Assembly: GCF_002837185.1 (NCBI RefSeq)
Contig: NZ_KZ478000.1
Location: forward strand, 53,338-117,337
Direction: 5' to 3'
Length of the DNA stretch: 64,000 bases
Origin: Pseudomonas fluorescens
Lineage (GTDB): Bacteria; Pseudomonadota; Gammaproteobacteria; Pseudomonadales; Pseudomonadaceae
Part shown: piece after piece, positions 29,511 through 38,170 of the stretch
Numbering within the stretch: the stretch's first letter is position 1
Layout of the letters: every line of letters starts with the position of its first letter
Translations under genes and position numbers: made by a program
The notes under the pieces: model-generated
Database searches by the model: none
What the model was told of the DNA's origin: nothing
What the model saw: the letters and a program-made list of their open reading frames with translations, nothing else

Positions 29511-30271
29511 CGGTATTGAGTTGCACCGCCCTGGGCTTCAAGGTGCGTGACGCCGAGTTGCTGCGCGATATTCATCTTGACGTGCAGTTGGGGGAAACCC
29601 TCGGCATCGTCGGGCCGAACGGCTCGGGCAAATCCACCCTGCTCAAGTTGCTCGCCGGCCTGCGCGCCCCGGCCAGCGGTGAAGTGCGCCTGGGCGGCAA
29701 GCGCCTGGGTGAATTGTCCCGCCGCGCCATCGCGCAGCAATTGGCCGTGGTGGAACAACAGGCCGACACCGACGACGCCATCCGCGTGTTCGACGCCGTG
29801 GCCCTGGGCCGCACGCCGTGGCTATCGGCCCTGAGCCCGTGGTCCCATGAAGACGACAGCATCGTGCGCCAAGCCCTGCACGATGTGGACGCCACCCACC
29901 TGAGCCACCGCGCCTGGCGCAGCCTCTCGGGTGGCGAACGCCAGCGCGTACACATCGCCCGCGCGCTGGCGCAACGGCCCCGGATCCTGTTGCTGGATGA
30001 ACCGACCAATCACCTGGATATCCAGCATCAACTGACGATCCTCAAAGGTGTGCAGGGTTTGCCGGTTACCACCTTGATCGCCCTGCATGACCTGAACCAG
30101 GCACTGACCTGTGATCGCCTGGCCGTACTGGATCGTGGGCGCCTGGTGGCGCTGGGCACGCCGCTGCAGGTGCTGACGCCAGAGCGGTTAAACGAGACAT
30201 TCGGGGTGCAGGGGCATTACCTGACGGACCCGTTCGACGGCGCGCAGATCCTGCGCCTGCGCTCCAGCTGA
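29507..30271 (+). CDS. ABC transporter ATP-binding protein
   Basis: 254 residues of the FepC/BtuD class. Walker A is GPNGSGKSTLLK (about 38-49), the Q-loop follows VVEQQ, the signature is SLSGGERQRV and Walker B is ILLLDEPTNHLD. It overlaps the permease stop codon by four bases. It completes the riboswitch-controlled binding protein-permease-ATPase operon; no outer-membrane btuB gene is in the window. Confidence 0.94.
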   Translation: MTVLSCTALGFKVRDAELLRDIHLDVQLGETLGIVGPNGSGKSTLLKLLAGLRAPASGEVRLGGKRLGELSRRAIAQQLAVVEQQADTDDAIRVFDAVALGRTPWLSALSPWSHEDDSIVRQALHDVDATHLSHRAWRSLSGGERQRVHIARALAQRPRILLLDEPTNHLDIQHQLTILKGVQGLPVTTLIALHDLNQALTCDRLAVLDRGRLVALGTPLQVLTPERLNETFGVQGHYLTDPFDGAQILRLRSS

Positions 30272-30306
30272 ACCCTGTGACGGCGGCACAGCTGACAGTG
30301 ATCCAA

Positions 30307-30397
30307 AGGTGGGAGGGGGCTTGCCCCCGATGGCGGAGTATCAGTAAAAGTCTCTGTAACTGACCCACCGCTATCGGGGGCAAGCCCCCTCCCACCC
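30307..30397. repeat. REPIN, outward-core type
   Basis: Group I REPs in the same layout as at 24485-24573, including the shared inner bases around ACCGCTATCGGGGG. The two elements share parts of their spacers (GTCTCTGTAACTGAC here, CTCTGTCACTGAC there), which points to common descent. Confidence 0.88.
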
Positions 30398-30451
30398 TTG
30401 ATCACCACAGGCCGGTGCATAGGTGTCGCCTGCCCCACCGGGTTGGACCGC

Positions 30452-30676
30452 TCATACCACCTTGATATGGGTAATTCCCACCACCTGCGCTTGTTCCAGG
30501 ATTTCCTCCGGCGTCGCGTCCGCAGCAGGCAGGATCAAGCCGTTTTCCGCGTCGCCGAAGTGCAATTGCAGCAAATGCACTGCCGCTTCATGCACAGGCA
30601 ACTCAGGCTGCTTGAGGTCGAATGTGTGAGTGCGCGGCTCATCATTGAACCGGTAGTTCAGGGTATAAGCATGCAT
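30452..30676 (-). CDS. Small conserved unknown protein
   Basis: 74 residues. It starts MHAYTLNYRFNDEPRTHTFD and ends QVVGITHIKVV, with a mixed alpha/beta pattern, no cysteine and no signal or membrane segment. The composition and codon use match the core genes around it. I do not recognise a named family. It stands 29 bases from the hydrolase stop codon on the same strand and could be co-transcribed. Confidence 0.7.
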   Translation of the reverse strand: MHAYTLNYRFNDEPRTHTFDLKQPELPVHEAAVHLLQLHFGDAENGLILPAADATPEEILEQAQVVGITHIKVV

Positions 30677-30705
30677 GCGGGAATCCTTGTAATGGGAACA
30701 CCTGA

Positions 30706-31659
30706 TTAACCTGACTCAGCGATCAACTTTTTAGTTCCCACTCGATGCAGGTGCTGCGTTATCCAGGTGCGACTGTACGCCAGCACGCTGTCTGCCATCG
30801 CCAGCGGAAAATGAATGAAGCCATGGGCCGACTCCGGCAGCAGATGCGCCTCTGCCCCGCTCCAGCGTTCGGCGATCAGCAGCGTGTCGTCCTTGAGCGG
30901 GTCCAACTCGCCCACAAACATCAACGCCGGCGGCAGGCCGGATAAGTCGCCATACAAGGGTGACAGTGGCGGCTGTCGACGTGCTTCGTCGGTGATGCCC
31001 GGCGTGAGCAAGCGCAGCGCCGCGACCATTCCCGGCCCATCCAGCAACAGCGTCTGCGGCCCGGCCGCGCGCACGCTTGGCGTGCCGGTCAAGTCGTACA
31101 CCCCGTAGTACAACACCGCGCCACTGACGCGTTCGAGCAACGCCGGCCATTGCTTCAACGCCAGCAACGTCGCCGCCGCCAAGTGCCCGCCGGCCGACTC
31201 GCCGACAAAAAACACCGGCAGGCCGGCAAACTCCATGCAGTCCGCCAACAGCCAGCGCGCAGCGGTCAGGCAGTCTTCCAGCAGGCCCTCGACCGGCGTG
31301 TTGACCGCCAGCCGATAGTCCACCGACACCACCGCCACGTCACAGGCGCGCACCATGCCCAGGTTGAGGTCGTCATTCATCTGCGCATTGCCGATCACCC
31401 AGCCGCCGCCATGGATATCCAGCACCACGCCTTTTGGCGCACCGTCGGGCCGCATGATGCGCACCGGCACGCCGCCGACCAGCCTGCGCTCCACCACCGG
31501 GGCCTTCTTGAAACGCTGGCTGGTTTGCAGCAGCGCCTGGATCACACGCGGGGTGACGCGGTTGCGAATTTTAAAGCGCGGCATCCACGACAGCTTCTGA
31601 TTGAAGCGACGCATCTGCGCCAGTTCGGCCTCGCTGGCGGGCCAGAGTTGGTAAGCCAT
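30706..31659 (-). CDS. Alpha/beta hydrolase, hormone-sensitive lipase family
   Basis: 317 residues. Hallmarks of the HSL (type IV) esterases are present: oxyanion motif HGGGWVIG, nucleophile GESAGGHLAA, acid in GELDPLKDDT and histidine in SAHGFIHF. The cytoplasmic esterase substrate is unknown, probably short-chain esters. Its ATG overlaps the TGA stop codon of the TspO gene (TGATG), so the two are coupled. Confidence 0.92.
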   Translation of the reverse strand: MAYQLWPASEAELAQMRRFNQKLSWMPRFKIRNRVTPRVIQALLQTSQRFKKAPVVERRLVGGVPVRIMRPDGAPKGVVLDIHGGGWVIGNAQMNDDLNLGMVRACDVAVVSVDYRLAVNTPVEGLLEDCLTAARWLLADCMEFAGLPVFFVGESAGGHLAAATLLALKQWPALLERVSGAVLYYGVYDLTGTPSVRAAGPQTLLLDGPGMVAALRLLTPGITDEARRQPPLSPLYGDLSGLPPALMFVGELDPLKDDTLLIAERWSGAEAHLLPESAHGFIHFPLAMADSVLAYSRTWITQHLHRVGTKKLIAESG

Positions 31660-32099
31660 CAACGGTTATTCCGCAAAATCGAGAAGTTCAACGCCGCGGC
31701 CACACACAGCCAGGCGAGGTAAGGAAACAGGATCAAGCCGGTAATCAGGTCCAGGCGCACCGCCAGCACCACCATCGCCGCCACGGTCAGCCACAGCAGC
31801 ACAATGATCACCATCCCGGCGAGCAGGCGATGCGCGCCGAAGAACACCGGCGTCCACAGCGTGTTCAACGCAATCTGCGCCGCCCACAGGGCCAGCACTA
31901 TTTCGCTGCCTGGGATCAGGCTCAAGCGATAACCGGCCCAGGCCAACAGCAGGTAGATGATGGTCCACGCCACCGGGAACAGCCAATTGGGCGGGGTGAA
32001 GGTGGGCTTGACCAGGGATTCGTACCAGGCGCCGGGTTTGAAGATCACACCGGTACTGGCGGCGGCGGCGCAGGCGAGCAGGAAGATGAAAAAGGTCAT
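31659..32099 (-). CDS. TspO/MBR family protein
   Basis: 146 residues with five predicted membrane helices, as expected for TspO/translocator protein. Typical motifs are KPTFTPPNWLFPVAWTIIYL, the tryptophan-rich loop WAAQIALNTLWTPVFF, and a final helix ending near the C-terminus. Members bind porphyrins and cholesterol-like ligands and act in tetrapyrrole and stress responses. The ATG giving MTFFIFLLACAAAA is chosen because it begins the first helix. Confidence 0.92.
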   Translation of the reverse strand: MTFFIFLLACAAAASTGVIFKPGAWYESLVKPTFTPPNWLFPVAWTIIYLLLAWAGYRLSLIPGSEIVLALWAAQIALNTLWTPVFFGAHRLLAGMVIIVLLWLTVAAMVVLAVRLDLITGLILFPYLAWLCVAAALNFSILRNNR

Positions 32100-32226
32100 G
32101 GTCGGTCCTTGAGGGGCAATGGTGGAAAGCAACGCTGTGTTTTTCAGTGACTCGAACGGGCGCGCATAAATTCCCTATACGCGGCAAAAATGACAGGCAG
32201 GCCATCTCTTCTACACGTCATGAAAA

Positions 32227-33495
32227 ATGAGTAAGGTGGCCAAACCACCAAGAATTTGCATAGTTTCGACCACCTCATCAGAGCGCCCCTTCTTGGCTTC
32301 CAACCACCGCAGCACGCCCTGGTCAGTGTTTCTGATCTTCCTGCGCCTGGGCCTCACCTCCTTTGGCGGGCCGATTGCGCACCTGGGCTATTTTCGCGAA
32401 GAGTTCGTCACCCGCAGGCGTTGGCTCAGCGAGCGCAGCTATGCCGAACTGGTCGGCTTGTGCCAGTTCCTGCCCGGTCCGGCCAGCAGCCAGGTCGGCA
32501 TCGCCTTGGGCCTGTCACGCGCGGGGTACGCTGGCGCCGGTGCGGCCTGGGCCGGGTTCACCTTGCCGTCGGCCATCGCCCTGATCCTGTTTGCCTCGGG
32601 CTTGTCTCGTTACGGCGCCGCCCTTCCCGATGGCGTGCTGCATGGTCTTAAAGTCGTCGCCGTGGCGGTGGTGGCCCAGGCCGTGTGGGGCATGGCGCGC
32701 AACCTGTGTCGCGGCTGGGCGCGGATCACACTGATGCTGGGCGCCGCCTGCCTGGTACTGCTGGAACCTTCCGCCTGGGGCCAGGTCGGGGTGATCGCCA
32801 CAGCGGGCGTGGCCGGCCTGCTGTTGTTCAAGCCCCAGACCCACGCCGAGCCCGACGCGCTGCCCATCACCATCAGCCGCCGCGCCGCAGTGGTATGGCT
32901 GGCGTTGTTCCTGCTGTTGCTGGTGGGCTTGCCGATCCTCGCCGATTGCGTAAGCAACCCCACGCTTACCCTGGTGGACGCCTTCTACCGCACCGGCTCA
33001 CTGGTCTTCGGCGGCGGTCACGTGGTGTTGCCGTTGCTGCAAGCCCAGGTGGTGCCCACGCAATGGGTCAGCAACGATCTGTTTCTCGCCGGCTACGGCG
33101 CCACCCAAGCCGTGCCCGGCCCGCTGTTCACCTTCGCAGCTTTTCTCGGCGCCTCGATGAGCCACGCCCCGAGCGGCTGGCTGGGCGGCCTGATCGCCCT
33201 GCTGGCGATCTTCGCGCCGTCGTTTCTGCTGATCTTTGGCGCACTGCCTTTCTGGGCCGGCCTGCGCAGAAGCCTGCGCACGCAAGCCGCACTGGCCGGT
33301 GTGAATGCGGCGGTGGTCGGCCTGTTACTGGCAGCGCTGTATCAACCGGTGTGGACCAGCGCGATTTTCAGCGTCTACGACCTTGCCTTCGCCTTGCTCG
33401 CCCTGGCGGCGTTGATGGTCTGGAAGTTACCACCATGGCTGGTAGTCGCAGCAAGTGCCGCCATCGGATACCTGCTCAGCCTGGCCGGCGGCTGA
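32227..33495 (+). CDS. chrA: Chromate transporter (CHR family, two-domain)
   Basis: 422 residues with ten or more membrane segments in two homologous halves. The CHR family signatures are visible: SFGGPIAHLGYFREEFV and CQFLPGPASSQVGIALG in the first half, FGGGHVVLPLLQ and ATQAVPGPLFTFAAFLG in the second. It is predicted to export chromate across the inner membrane. There is no chrB regulator nearby. The first 30 residues vary and the start is uncertain; the ATG at 32227 is taken because no better one has a ribosome site. Confidence 0.93.
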   Translation: MSKVAKPPRICIVSTTSSERPFLASNHRSTPWSVFLIFLRLGLTSFGGPIAHLGYFREEFVTRRRWLSERSYAELVGLCQFLPGPASSQVGIALGLSRAGYAGAGAAWAGFTLPSAIALILFASGLSRYGAALPDGVLHGLKVVAVAVVAQAVWGMARNLCRGWARITLMLGAACLVLLEPSAWGQVGVIATAGVAGLLLFKPQTHAEPDALPITISRRAAVVWLALFLLLLVGLPILADCVSNPTLTLVDAFYRTGSLVFGGGHVVLPLLQAQVVPTQWVSNDLFLAGYGATQAVPGPLFTFAAFLGASMSHAPSGWLGGLIALLAIFAPSFLLIFGALPFWAGLRRSLRTQAALAGVNAAVVGLLLAALYQPVWTSAIFSVYDLAFALLALAALMVWKLPPWLVVAASAAIGYLLSLAGG

Positions 33496-33501
33496 GATCA
33501 A

Positions 33502-33536
33502 AGGTGGGAGCTGTCGAGCCTCGGCGAGGCTGCGAT
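33502..33536. repeat. Partial REP of a third family
   Basis: A single arm GGTGGGAGCTGTCGAGCC followed by TCGGCGAGGCTGCGATG, typical of another Pseudomonas REP class. The partner arm is missing, so this is a degenerate single copy. It lies between convergent chrA and the nucleotidyltransferase-like gene. Confidence 0.6.
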
Positions 33537-33586
33537 GGGATCACCTCGGTCGACCGTCAAACCGCAGCCCGCGCATCGCCCAGGCC

Positions 33587-34150
33587 TCAGTCCGGCTCCA
33601 CAATCCTGAGCCAGGGCCAGCGCGCCTGATAACTCCTGGCCTTTTCAGCAAACAATTGCGGCTCCGGATGCAGCGGGTTGATCCGCAGTAGCCCCTGCTC
33701 CACATCCGCCAACCCATAAGGCGCATACACCTCACCCGTGGCAACGTCCAAAGCGATGCACGTGCCCGCCACCAGATACCGGTCCACCCCCTGCCTGGCC
33801 GAGTGCAACTGCGGGTATGGCCGGCCAAAGCGCTGCCCATACCAGAGGTGAACGCGCGCCTGGTTCTTGACCTCCACGTTGACGCCGAGGTCCTGGAACA
33901 ACGCCTCGGCCCTTCGAATCACCGCATCCTCCGCTTCGTAGGACAGGTTCTCATCGAAGTAAAACACGTCATAGTCCTTCACCCCGGCATCCGCTGGCCG
34001 CTGCGCCTGATGATTCCACACCGCCTGGAACAGACAGCCCGCCGTGAGCATGCACTGCGGCACGCCCAACGCCGGCAAGCGCGCGGTGATTTCAACGTTG
34101 ATGGGGTTGGCCATGGCCAGGTCGAGGAAGGTGTTGACGGTCAATGTCAT
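33587..34150 (-). CDS. Nucleotidyltransferase-like protein (DUF925/NTP_transf_6)
   Basis: 187 residues. Features of the family are visible: LTAGCLFQAVWN, the acidic pair in KDYDVFYFDENLSYEAEDAV where the Asp-x-Asp could bind metal, and VEVKNQARVHLWY. Members are predicted nucleotidyltransferases of unknown substrate. It is a single gene between two convergent or divergent neighbours. Confidence 0.8.
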   Translation of the reverse strand: MTLTVNTFLDLAMANPINVEITARLPALGVPQCMLTAGCLFQAVWNHQAQRPADAGVKDYDVFYFDENLSYEAEDAVIRRAEALFQDLGVNVEVKNQARVHLWYGQRFGRPYPQLHSARQGVDRYLVAGTCIALDVATGEVYAPYGLADVEQGLLRINPLHPEPQLFAEKARSYQARWPWLRIVEPD

Positions 34151-34273
34151 GGAAAGTCCTGGGTAATCAGTTCCGTGGGCTCGACTCTACAACAGCGCAT
34201 TGAACGGTGACACCGCTCGCAACGCGACTCCCCGTATGATGCACGCCTGCACCCACGCACAACCGGAGCCCCG

Positions 34274-34630
34274 ATGCCGCTGACCAAACGCGACTGCGCC
34301 CGCCTCGAACGGCAACTGATCGCCACCCTCACCGACGCCTGCGAAACCGCCAAAGCCGAAATCCCCGGCTTCGACTGGCTGACCCACACCGTCGACGACA
34401 GCGCCTTCCCCCAAAGCCTGCGCGTGACGTGGGTATTCCACACGCGCGCCAACAAGGCACTCGCCCTCAGCGGCGGTGCCGACCAACGCATGCGCGAACT
34501 GACCGCCACGGCGCTGCACGAAGCTGGCATCCCACCCTTGCCGATGGAGCGCTGCGTGCACTTTGATTGCGAAGAAGACTGCCGCCTGCAACACGCGGGC
34601 GACTGGCGTGCGCGGCTGGCGCGTCGCTAA
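34274..34630 (+). CDS. Unknown conserved protein
   Basis: 118 residues, rich in charged residues, starting MPLTKRDCARLERQLIATL. Four cysteines are present, three of them in the last third (RCVHFDCEEDCRLQH), which could bind a metal. No signal peptide. GGAGCCCCG precedes the ATG. The base composition matches core genes. Family not recognised. Confidence 0.65.
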   Translation: MPLTKRDCARLERQLIATLTDACETAKAEIPGFDWLTHTVDDSAFPQSLRVTWVFHTRANKALALSGGADQRMRELTATALHEAGIPPLPMERCVHFDCEEDCRLQHAGDWRARLARR

Positions 34631-34734
34631 CCTGACCTGATGCCGAAGCCCGCAGGAAAAATCCCAACCCCCTGCAACGCCTTGCTCCCTTGCTTACGCA
34701 TGGGTCAGAATTCGCCGGCTTGTGTGCTGGGGTG

Positions 34735-34983
34735 GCCGTTATTAAGGTGGCTCGGTCGCTGAATGTCTCGGCGATCGGGTTTAGTAGCCTGAAGGTTTAT
34801 CCAAACAAAAGTGCATGAGCTGCATCAATCAGACATTCCTGTCTGTACTTGATGGCGGCTGTGCGCAGGGCACCTTCGGGTGCGCCGGCTTTCGTTTGGA
34901 TTCCCCGGTCTACTAACCTGCGCACAGCTGCCACCCTTCTGTTTAGTAGCTAAAGGGCGGTAGCCACACTCAGGAATTCAAAC
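34735..34983 (+). ncRNA. Structured leader of a DUF6124-type gene (candidate RNA element)
   Basis: Nested inverted repeats fill this stretch. GGTTTAGTAGCCT pairs with AGGTCTACTAACC-like bases further on, TCCAAACAAAAG pairs with CTTTCGTTTGGA, and GGCGGCTGTGCGCAGG pairs with CCTGCGCACAGCTGCC. Local hairpins GCACCTTCGGGTGC and CAGACATTCCTGTCTG sit inside. The last hairpin, around CCCTTCTGTTTAGTAGCTAA, ends about 30 bases before the ATG of the short gene. I recall similar TAGTAGCC-type sequences ahead of related genes in Pseudomonas. Function unknown; it may be a leader RNA or a DNA-level structure. Confidence 0.5.
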
Positions 34984-35196
34984 ATGCTATTCACCGTCGC
35001 CTCCAACGCCACCCACGAAACCCTCATCACCAACAGCTACGAAACCTTCACCAGCGTCAGCACCCTGCTGCTCGACCTGTCCGAAGACCTCAACGGCAAA
35101 CACCGCGACATCGCCCTGGCGATCCATCAACTGAGCGAACTGGGCGTACTGCTCACCGCCCGGCTGCTCGACCGCGAAGTGCCGTGTTCTGGGTGA
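34984..35196 (+). CDS. DUF6124-like short protein, N-terminally truncated
   Basis: 70 residues. It matches only the C-terminal part of DUF6124 (formerly DUF3077) proteins of Pseudomonas as I remember them (LFTVASNATHETLITNSYE, GKHRDIALAIHQLSELGVLL). Full members are about 110-120 residues with a Pro-rich N-terminus that is absent here. Either this is a natural short form or the 5' part was lost. Function of the family is unknown. It marks the left edge of the accessory region. Confidence 0.6.
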   Translation: MLFTVASNATHETLITNSYETFTSVSTLLLDLSEDLNGKHRDIALAIHQLSELGVLLTARLLDREVPCSG

Positions 35197-35210
35197 TTTT
35201 CAAGCACCCA

Positions 35211-35290
35211 ACTCGAAAGACACTTTACTCGCCGAGTCGCTGTACACACGTACGACGACGCGGCGATTTGCTTTTGGTGGCTGGGTCGCA
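35211..35290 (-). pseudogene. Remnant of the 77-residue gene family found intact at 50.1 kb
   Basis: Reading on the minus strand gives KQIAASSYVCTATRRVK, which aligns with KSQIAEALYVAYDDAASNR of the intact gene at 50079-50312. Only the 3' part remains, and the downstream reading frame is disrupted. A longer similar segment, including the following palindrome, occurs at 45786-45896 in the same orientation. Confidence 0.6.
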
Positions 35291-35300
35291 TGACACAAAA

Positions 35301-35332
35301 TGCGGCAGCTTTCGGCCAGAAGCGGCCAGTCA
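35301..35332. repeat. Dispersed palindromic repeat, short copy
   Basis: TGCGGCAGCTTTCGGCCAGA followed by AGCGGCCAGTCA, one arm plus part of the second of the palindrome seen most intact at 42883-42942. It lies 3' of the gene remnant at 35211-35290, as the copy at 45866 does relative to its own remnant. Confidence 0.5.
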
Positions 35333-35420
35333 TCAAAGCCCCAAAAATGTCCCGAGGCGAGTATCTAGTCACGCCAATCGGGCCGTCATTGTGAGCAAGG
35401 CTAGAGGTTTCAGGCACTTG

Positions 35421-35843
35421 CTAGTTGGAGGTAATCTCAAATAAATTTTTGCACAAATAGGCATCCTCTCTTTGAATGAAATCTTCGGGGCTCTCATTGC
35501 AAGAATAAGCTTCGAAAACGTGATTGATAATCTTCTTCGCTTGGTCCGTAGTAAGGACAGGAATGTCTATCAGGTCAAGAAGAGCATCGGCTATCTCGTT
35601 TAAACTAATGCAGTACTCTTCAGCGGCAACCCTAAGCAGTGCTCGCATATCGCCATGTTTACTATCTGAATTTACATCATTCTTGAGAAATTCAAGTGGC
35701 TGTTCCAAGATTTCAAAAGTGTAAATCTTTTGATACCTGTCGCAGTATTCTATAAGGATCCGCCTAACCTTCACGCCATCAGGTTTTGGAGAGCTAGCCC
35801 CTAACAGCGCATTAATTTTCGTATTAGCTATCCAGCTTTTCAT
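35421..35843 (-). CDS. Unknown protein, AT-rich gene
   Basis: 140 residues from the ATG at 35843, which has AGGGTG 9 bases upstream; a GTG 12 bases earlier is possible. The protein is helical and acidic, with segments such as AAEEYCISLNEIADALLDLID, no signal peptide and no membrane segment. Base composition is clearly lower in GC than the core genes, suggesting acquisition by transfer. The size and helical pattern recall small immunity-type proteins, but no family is recognised and no toxin is next to it. Confidence 0.65.
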   Translation of the reverse strand: MKSWIANTKINALLGASSPKPDGVKVRRILIEYCDRYQKIYTFEILEQPLEFLKNDVNSDSKHGDMRALLRVAAEEYCISLNEIADALLDLIDIPVLTTDQAKKIINHVFEAYSCNESPEDFIQREDAYLCKNLFEITSN

Positions 35844-35883
35844 CGCGAAATTCACCCTGCTTAGCGCTTATTTAAGGGACGTC

Positions 35884-35936
35884 GACTGGCGGCTCTTGGC
35901 CGACAGACGTCTATCATGACAGGCAGAAACCGCTAG
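35884..35936. repeat. Dispersed palindromic repeat
   Basis: Imperfect inverted repeat containing GGCGGCTCTTGGCCGACAGA and, on the other side, GACAGGCAGAAACCGC. It separates two single-gene units. Confidence 0.5.
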
Positions 35937-36389
35937 TTAGGAGCCATTTGGCGTAGCGTGTAAGAATTTACCGCCTTTAGCTTCAACTGCCGAGCGAACT
36001 GCCGCGGCATCTGATGTCGAGCCGATAAATGCAAGTTGCAACTTAGGGAGCATGCTTGATGTGTGACTTAAGGCTGCAATAGCTGAGCTGGCTGCAAAAG
36101 AACTATTGGCTCCTGAGATGGCGACACGAACATCAGCTTTGCTTGCAGGGGCGATTATTTGGTGGATGCTTGAAACAATTGGAGAGTCTAAACCTGCACT
36201 TCCGATAAGCGCGGATGCCAAAGCTCCGGAAATGCCGTTATTCGCTGCGGGAACCCAAACTAAATTGAATTTTTGTTGCTCAAATAAAATTGCCGCAGAT
36301 TGTGCGGCTTGCTGTGGCGATTGGCTCCCAGTTGTAGCGCACCCTACTAATGCAAATAACAAAATTGTGAATGCCGCGAAAAGTTTCAT
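35937..36389 (-). CDS. Putative lipoprotein
   Basis: 150 residues. Lipoprotein signal MKLFAAFTILLFALVGC with the lipobox LVGC at 14-17, followed by a Ser/Ala-rich mature part (AAQSAAILFEQQKFNLVWV). No Asp at +2, so sorting to the outer membrane is likely. Function unknown. The stop codon abuts the palindromic repeat at 35884-35936. Confidence 0.75.
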   Translation of the reverse strand: MKLFAAFTILLFALVGCATTGSQSPQQAAQSAAILFEQQKFNLVWVPAANNGISGALASALIGSAGLDSPIVSSIHQIIAPASKADVRVAISGANSSFAASSAIAALSHTSSMLPKLQLAFIGSTSDAAAVRSAVEAKGGKFLHATPNGS

Positions 36390-36779
36390 AATTGCTCCTG
36401 GATATTTATTAGGCGACGGTTCTGTCGAGAATCACTGAGTGTATGTTGTATAACTTTCCATCGCCATACATAACCTCTTGATCATCATAAAAGGTGATTT
36501 TGTAAGCGCGACAGTGATGGGTACATCATTGCTGATGCATTAGCAGACTGCCCACCGTCTGCTTTGGGCCCAGCCCAGACGTCGCGCCAAGCCTTAGCTG
36601 TCGCCTTACTCCTGAGTTATGCGACGACTCATTCAGGCCTGATGGCAAAGGCATTTCGATGTCGCGTTAGTGCGGATTCGCTGGGCCGTTGCTTTCCGTC
36701 GTAAGAGGCAGGAATCGGCCAGAAGCTGCCGCTCACTTGAGATAAATTTCGAACACCCCAAAGCCTGTTAACATGCGTT
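36390..36779. other. 390-base gene-free stretch with palindromes
   Basis: Holds the promoter side of the lipoprotein gene, a small hairpin at about 36557-36582 (GTCTGCTTTGGGCCCAGCCC) and a degenerate copy of the dispersed palindrome at about 36672-36735 (left arm TGCGGATTCGCTGGGCCG, right arm CGGCCAGAAGCTGCCG). No convincing reading frame. Confidence 0.5.
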
Positions 36780-37343
36780 TCAACGCGCACATTGACCTAT
36801 TCGAAGAAAATCTTTAAGCGCCGCCTGATAGAGCTTAAATGGCTGATTGTCCGTATTGAAAAGTGCAAACGGAATCATCGTGAGATGTAAAAACGACGTG
36901 GAGTTTATCGTGTAGGTTTTCTGCCTGCAAAAACGCTGATCCTTATTCAATATAAAATCAAACTTGAAAAGGTTTGTCCGCGCACACCAACTGGGGATCA
37001 AACCCAGACTCAAGCCCGTCAAGTAATCTTGTCCGCAAGCGCCGCCAGATGAGAACTCCGAGATCTTTATTTCTAATGCCGGCAGGGTCGGGGCCGCAAG
37101 GCTGGAGCCCGTATCCTGTGCATCTGGAATAACCTTGAGTGTCGCTGCGTATGCGCCCTTGCCGAAGCGACTGTTTTTCCATGGGGAGTTAATTGCGTAA
37201 CTGAAGCTGGAGATAATTTCTTGTGTTTCGTGTTCAGCGGGTTCGTTGATTGTCGGCTGGGACGAATAAGATGTGCAGCCGGAACAGAATATCGCAATGC
37301 TGACAAACACGAACCCGTGGGCTATTAAGCGACGCATACTCAT
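36780..37343 (-). CDS. Putative lipoprotein
   Basis: 187 residues with a lipoprotein signal MSMRRLIAHGFVFVSIAIFC and lipobox FCSGC around residue 23. The mature part has four further cysteines (GGACGQDY, PSWCART, RFCRQKT, IGQCAR), possibly as disulfides. AGGAG lies 3 bases before the first ATG and 9 before a second, so the start may be two codons later. Moderate GC. Function unknown. Confidence 0.75.
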   Translation of the reverse strand: MSMRRLIAHGFVFVSIAIFCSGCTSYSSQPTINEPAEHETQEIISSFSYAINSPWKNSRFGKGAYAATLKVIPDAQDTGSSLAAPTLPALEIKISEFSSGGACGQDYLTGLSLGLIPSWCARTNLFKFDFILNKDQRFCRQKTYTINSTSFLHLTMIPFALFNTDNQPFKLYQAALKDFLRIGQCAR

Positions 37344-37450
37344 TTTCTCCTAACTATCAATTAGCCGACATTCCTGTCTCTTAATGCCGTATAGCTTCTT
37401 ATCTACACGCCGGATTGCTGAATTAGAATAACAGCATAAAACCGTAAAAC

Positions 37451-37500
37451 CGGGGTCAGACCACGGGTCAAATATAACCCCGCTTTTACGATGGTAGCCT
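37451..37500. repeat. GGGGTCAGACCAC element, degenerate
   Basis: CGGGGTCAGACCACGGGTCA followed by ATATAACCCCG. It shares the GGGGTCAGACCAC half of the palindromes at 44926 and 45943, but the second arm is broken. Confidence 0.55.
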
Positions 37501-37514
37501 AACCCCGTTTTTCC

Positions 37515-38030
37515 CTACAGCGTCGGTAAGCGGTCCAACGCACAAGTACGTTCTATTTTCGGCTCACCGGCCGTGGGCACGCGTACGCCCGAATCGATAT
37601 TGAATATTTCAATGTAACAACGGCTCAGCGAGCCCGGGGCATCGACAATCCCTCCCTTGATCACATAGCGTGCGCCCGGCGCAAATTCGCTGACAAACGC
37701 TACGCTGCAAGAGCGATTGGCATTGGCCACGCCTCGCATTTCCAAGTGCAGCGGCTTGCCGGCTTCAATGGGAAAAAACCCCTCCGGCGTCGAGACATTT
37801 TTATAAACGGAAGCCAGCTGCTTCCCCATTCCGGACTCAGTCGCCACGGTTCTGCCGTATTTGCAGCCGATGGCAGGCGCCTGAACCAGAGTCACGCCGT
37901 TTCGATAATTTTCCATAGAGACCAGTTCGCTGCGGATCATCGCCTGGGGCGCCCCCGCAGGTACACGGTACTTCGGCGCTGGGGCGCAGCCTGCAAGCAA
38001 CAGAACTAAACACAGGTAAAGAGGCTTCAT
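37515..38030 (-). CDS. Putative lipoprotein
   Basis: 171 residues. Lipoprotein signal MKPLYLCLVLLLAGCAPAPK with lipobox LAGC at 12-15. The mature protein has three further cysteine-containing segments (IGCKYGRTVA, NRSCSVAFVS, SRCYIEIFN), typical of a small periplasmic beta-sandwich. An ATG three codons upstream is also possible. Function unknown. Confidence 0.75.
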   Translation of the reverse strand: MKPLYLCLVLLLAGCAPAPKYRVPAGAPQAMIRSELVSMENYRNGVTLVQAPAIGCKYGRTVATESGMGKQLASVYKNVSTPEGFFPIEAGKPLHLEMRGVANANRSCSVAFVSEFAPGARYVIKGGIVDAPGSLSRCYIEIFNIDSGVRVPTAGEPKIERTCALDRLPTL

Positions 38031-38170
38031 AATTTCCATTATTAATGGCGGAAGAGGCGGCGTTAACAGGCCTGATCAATCACAATGAGTCAAGCAATAA
38101 GTGAGAAGAACGAGCGTCTGACCAGACTTGAAATTAAGCTGAATTGCCCATGGTTTATTAGATTGTGCAA

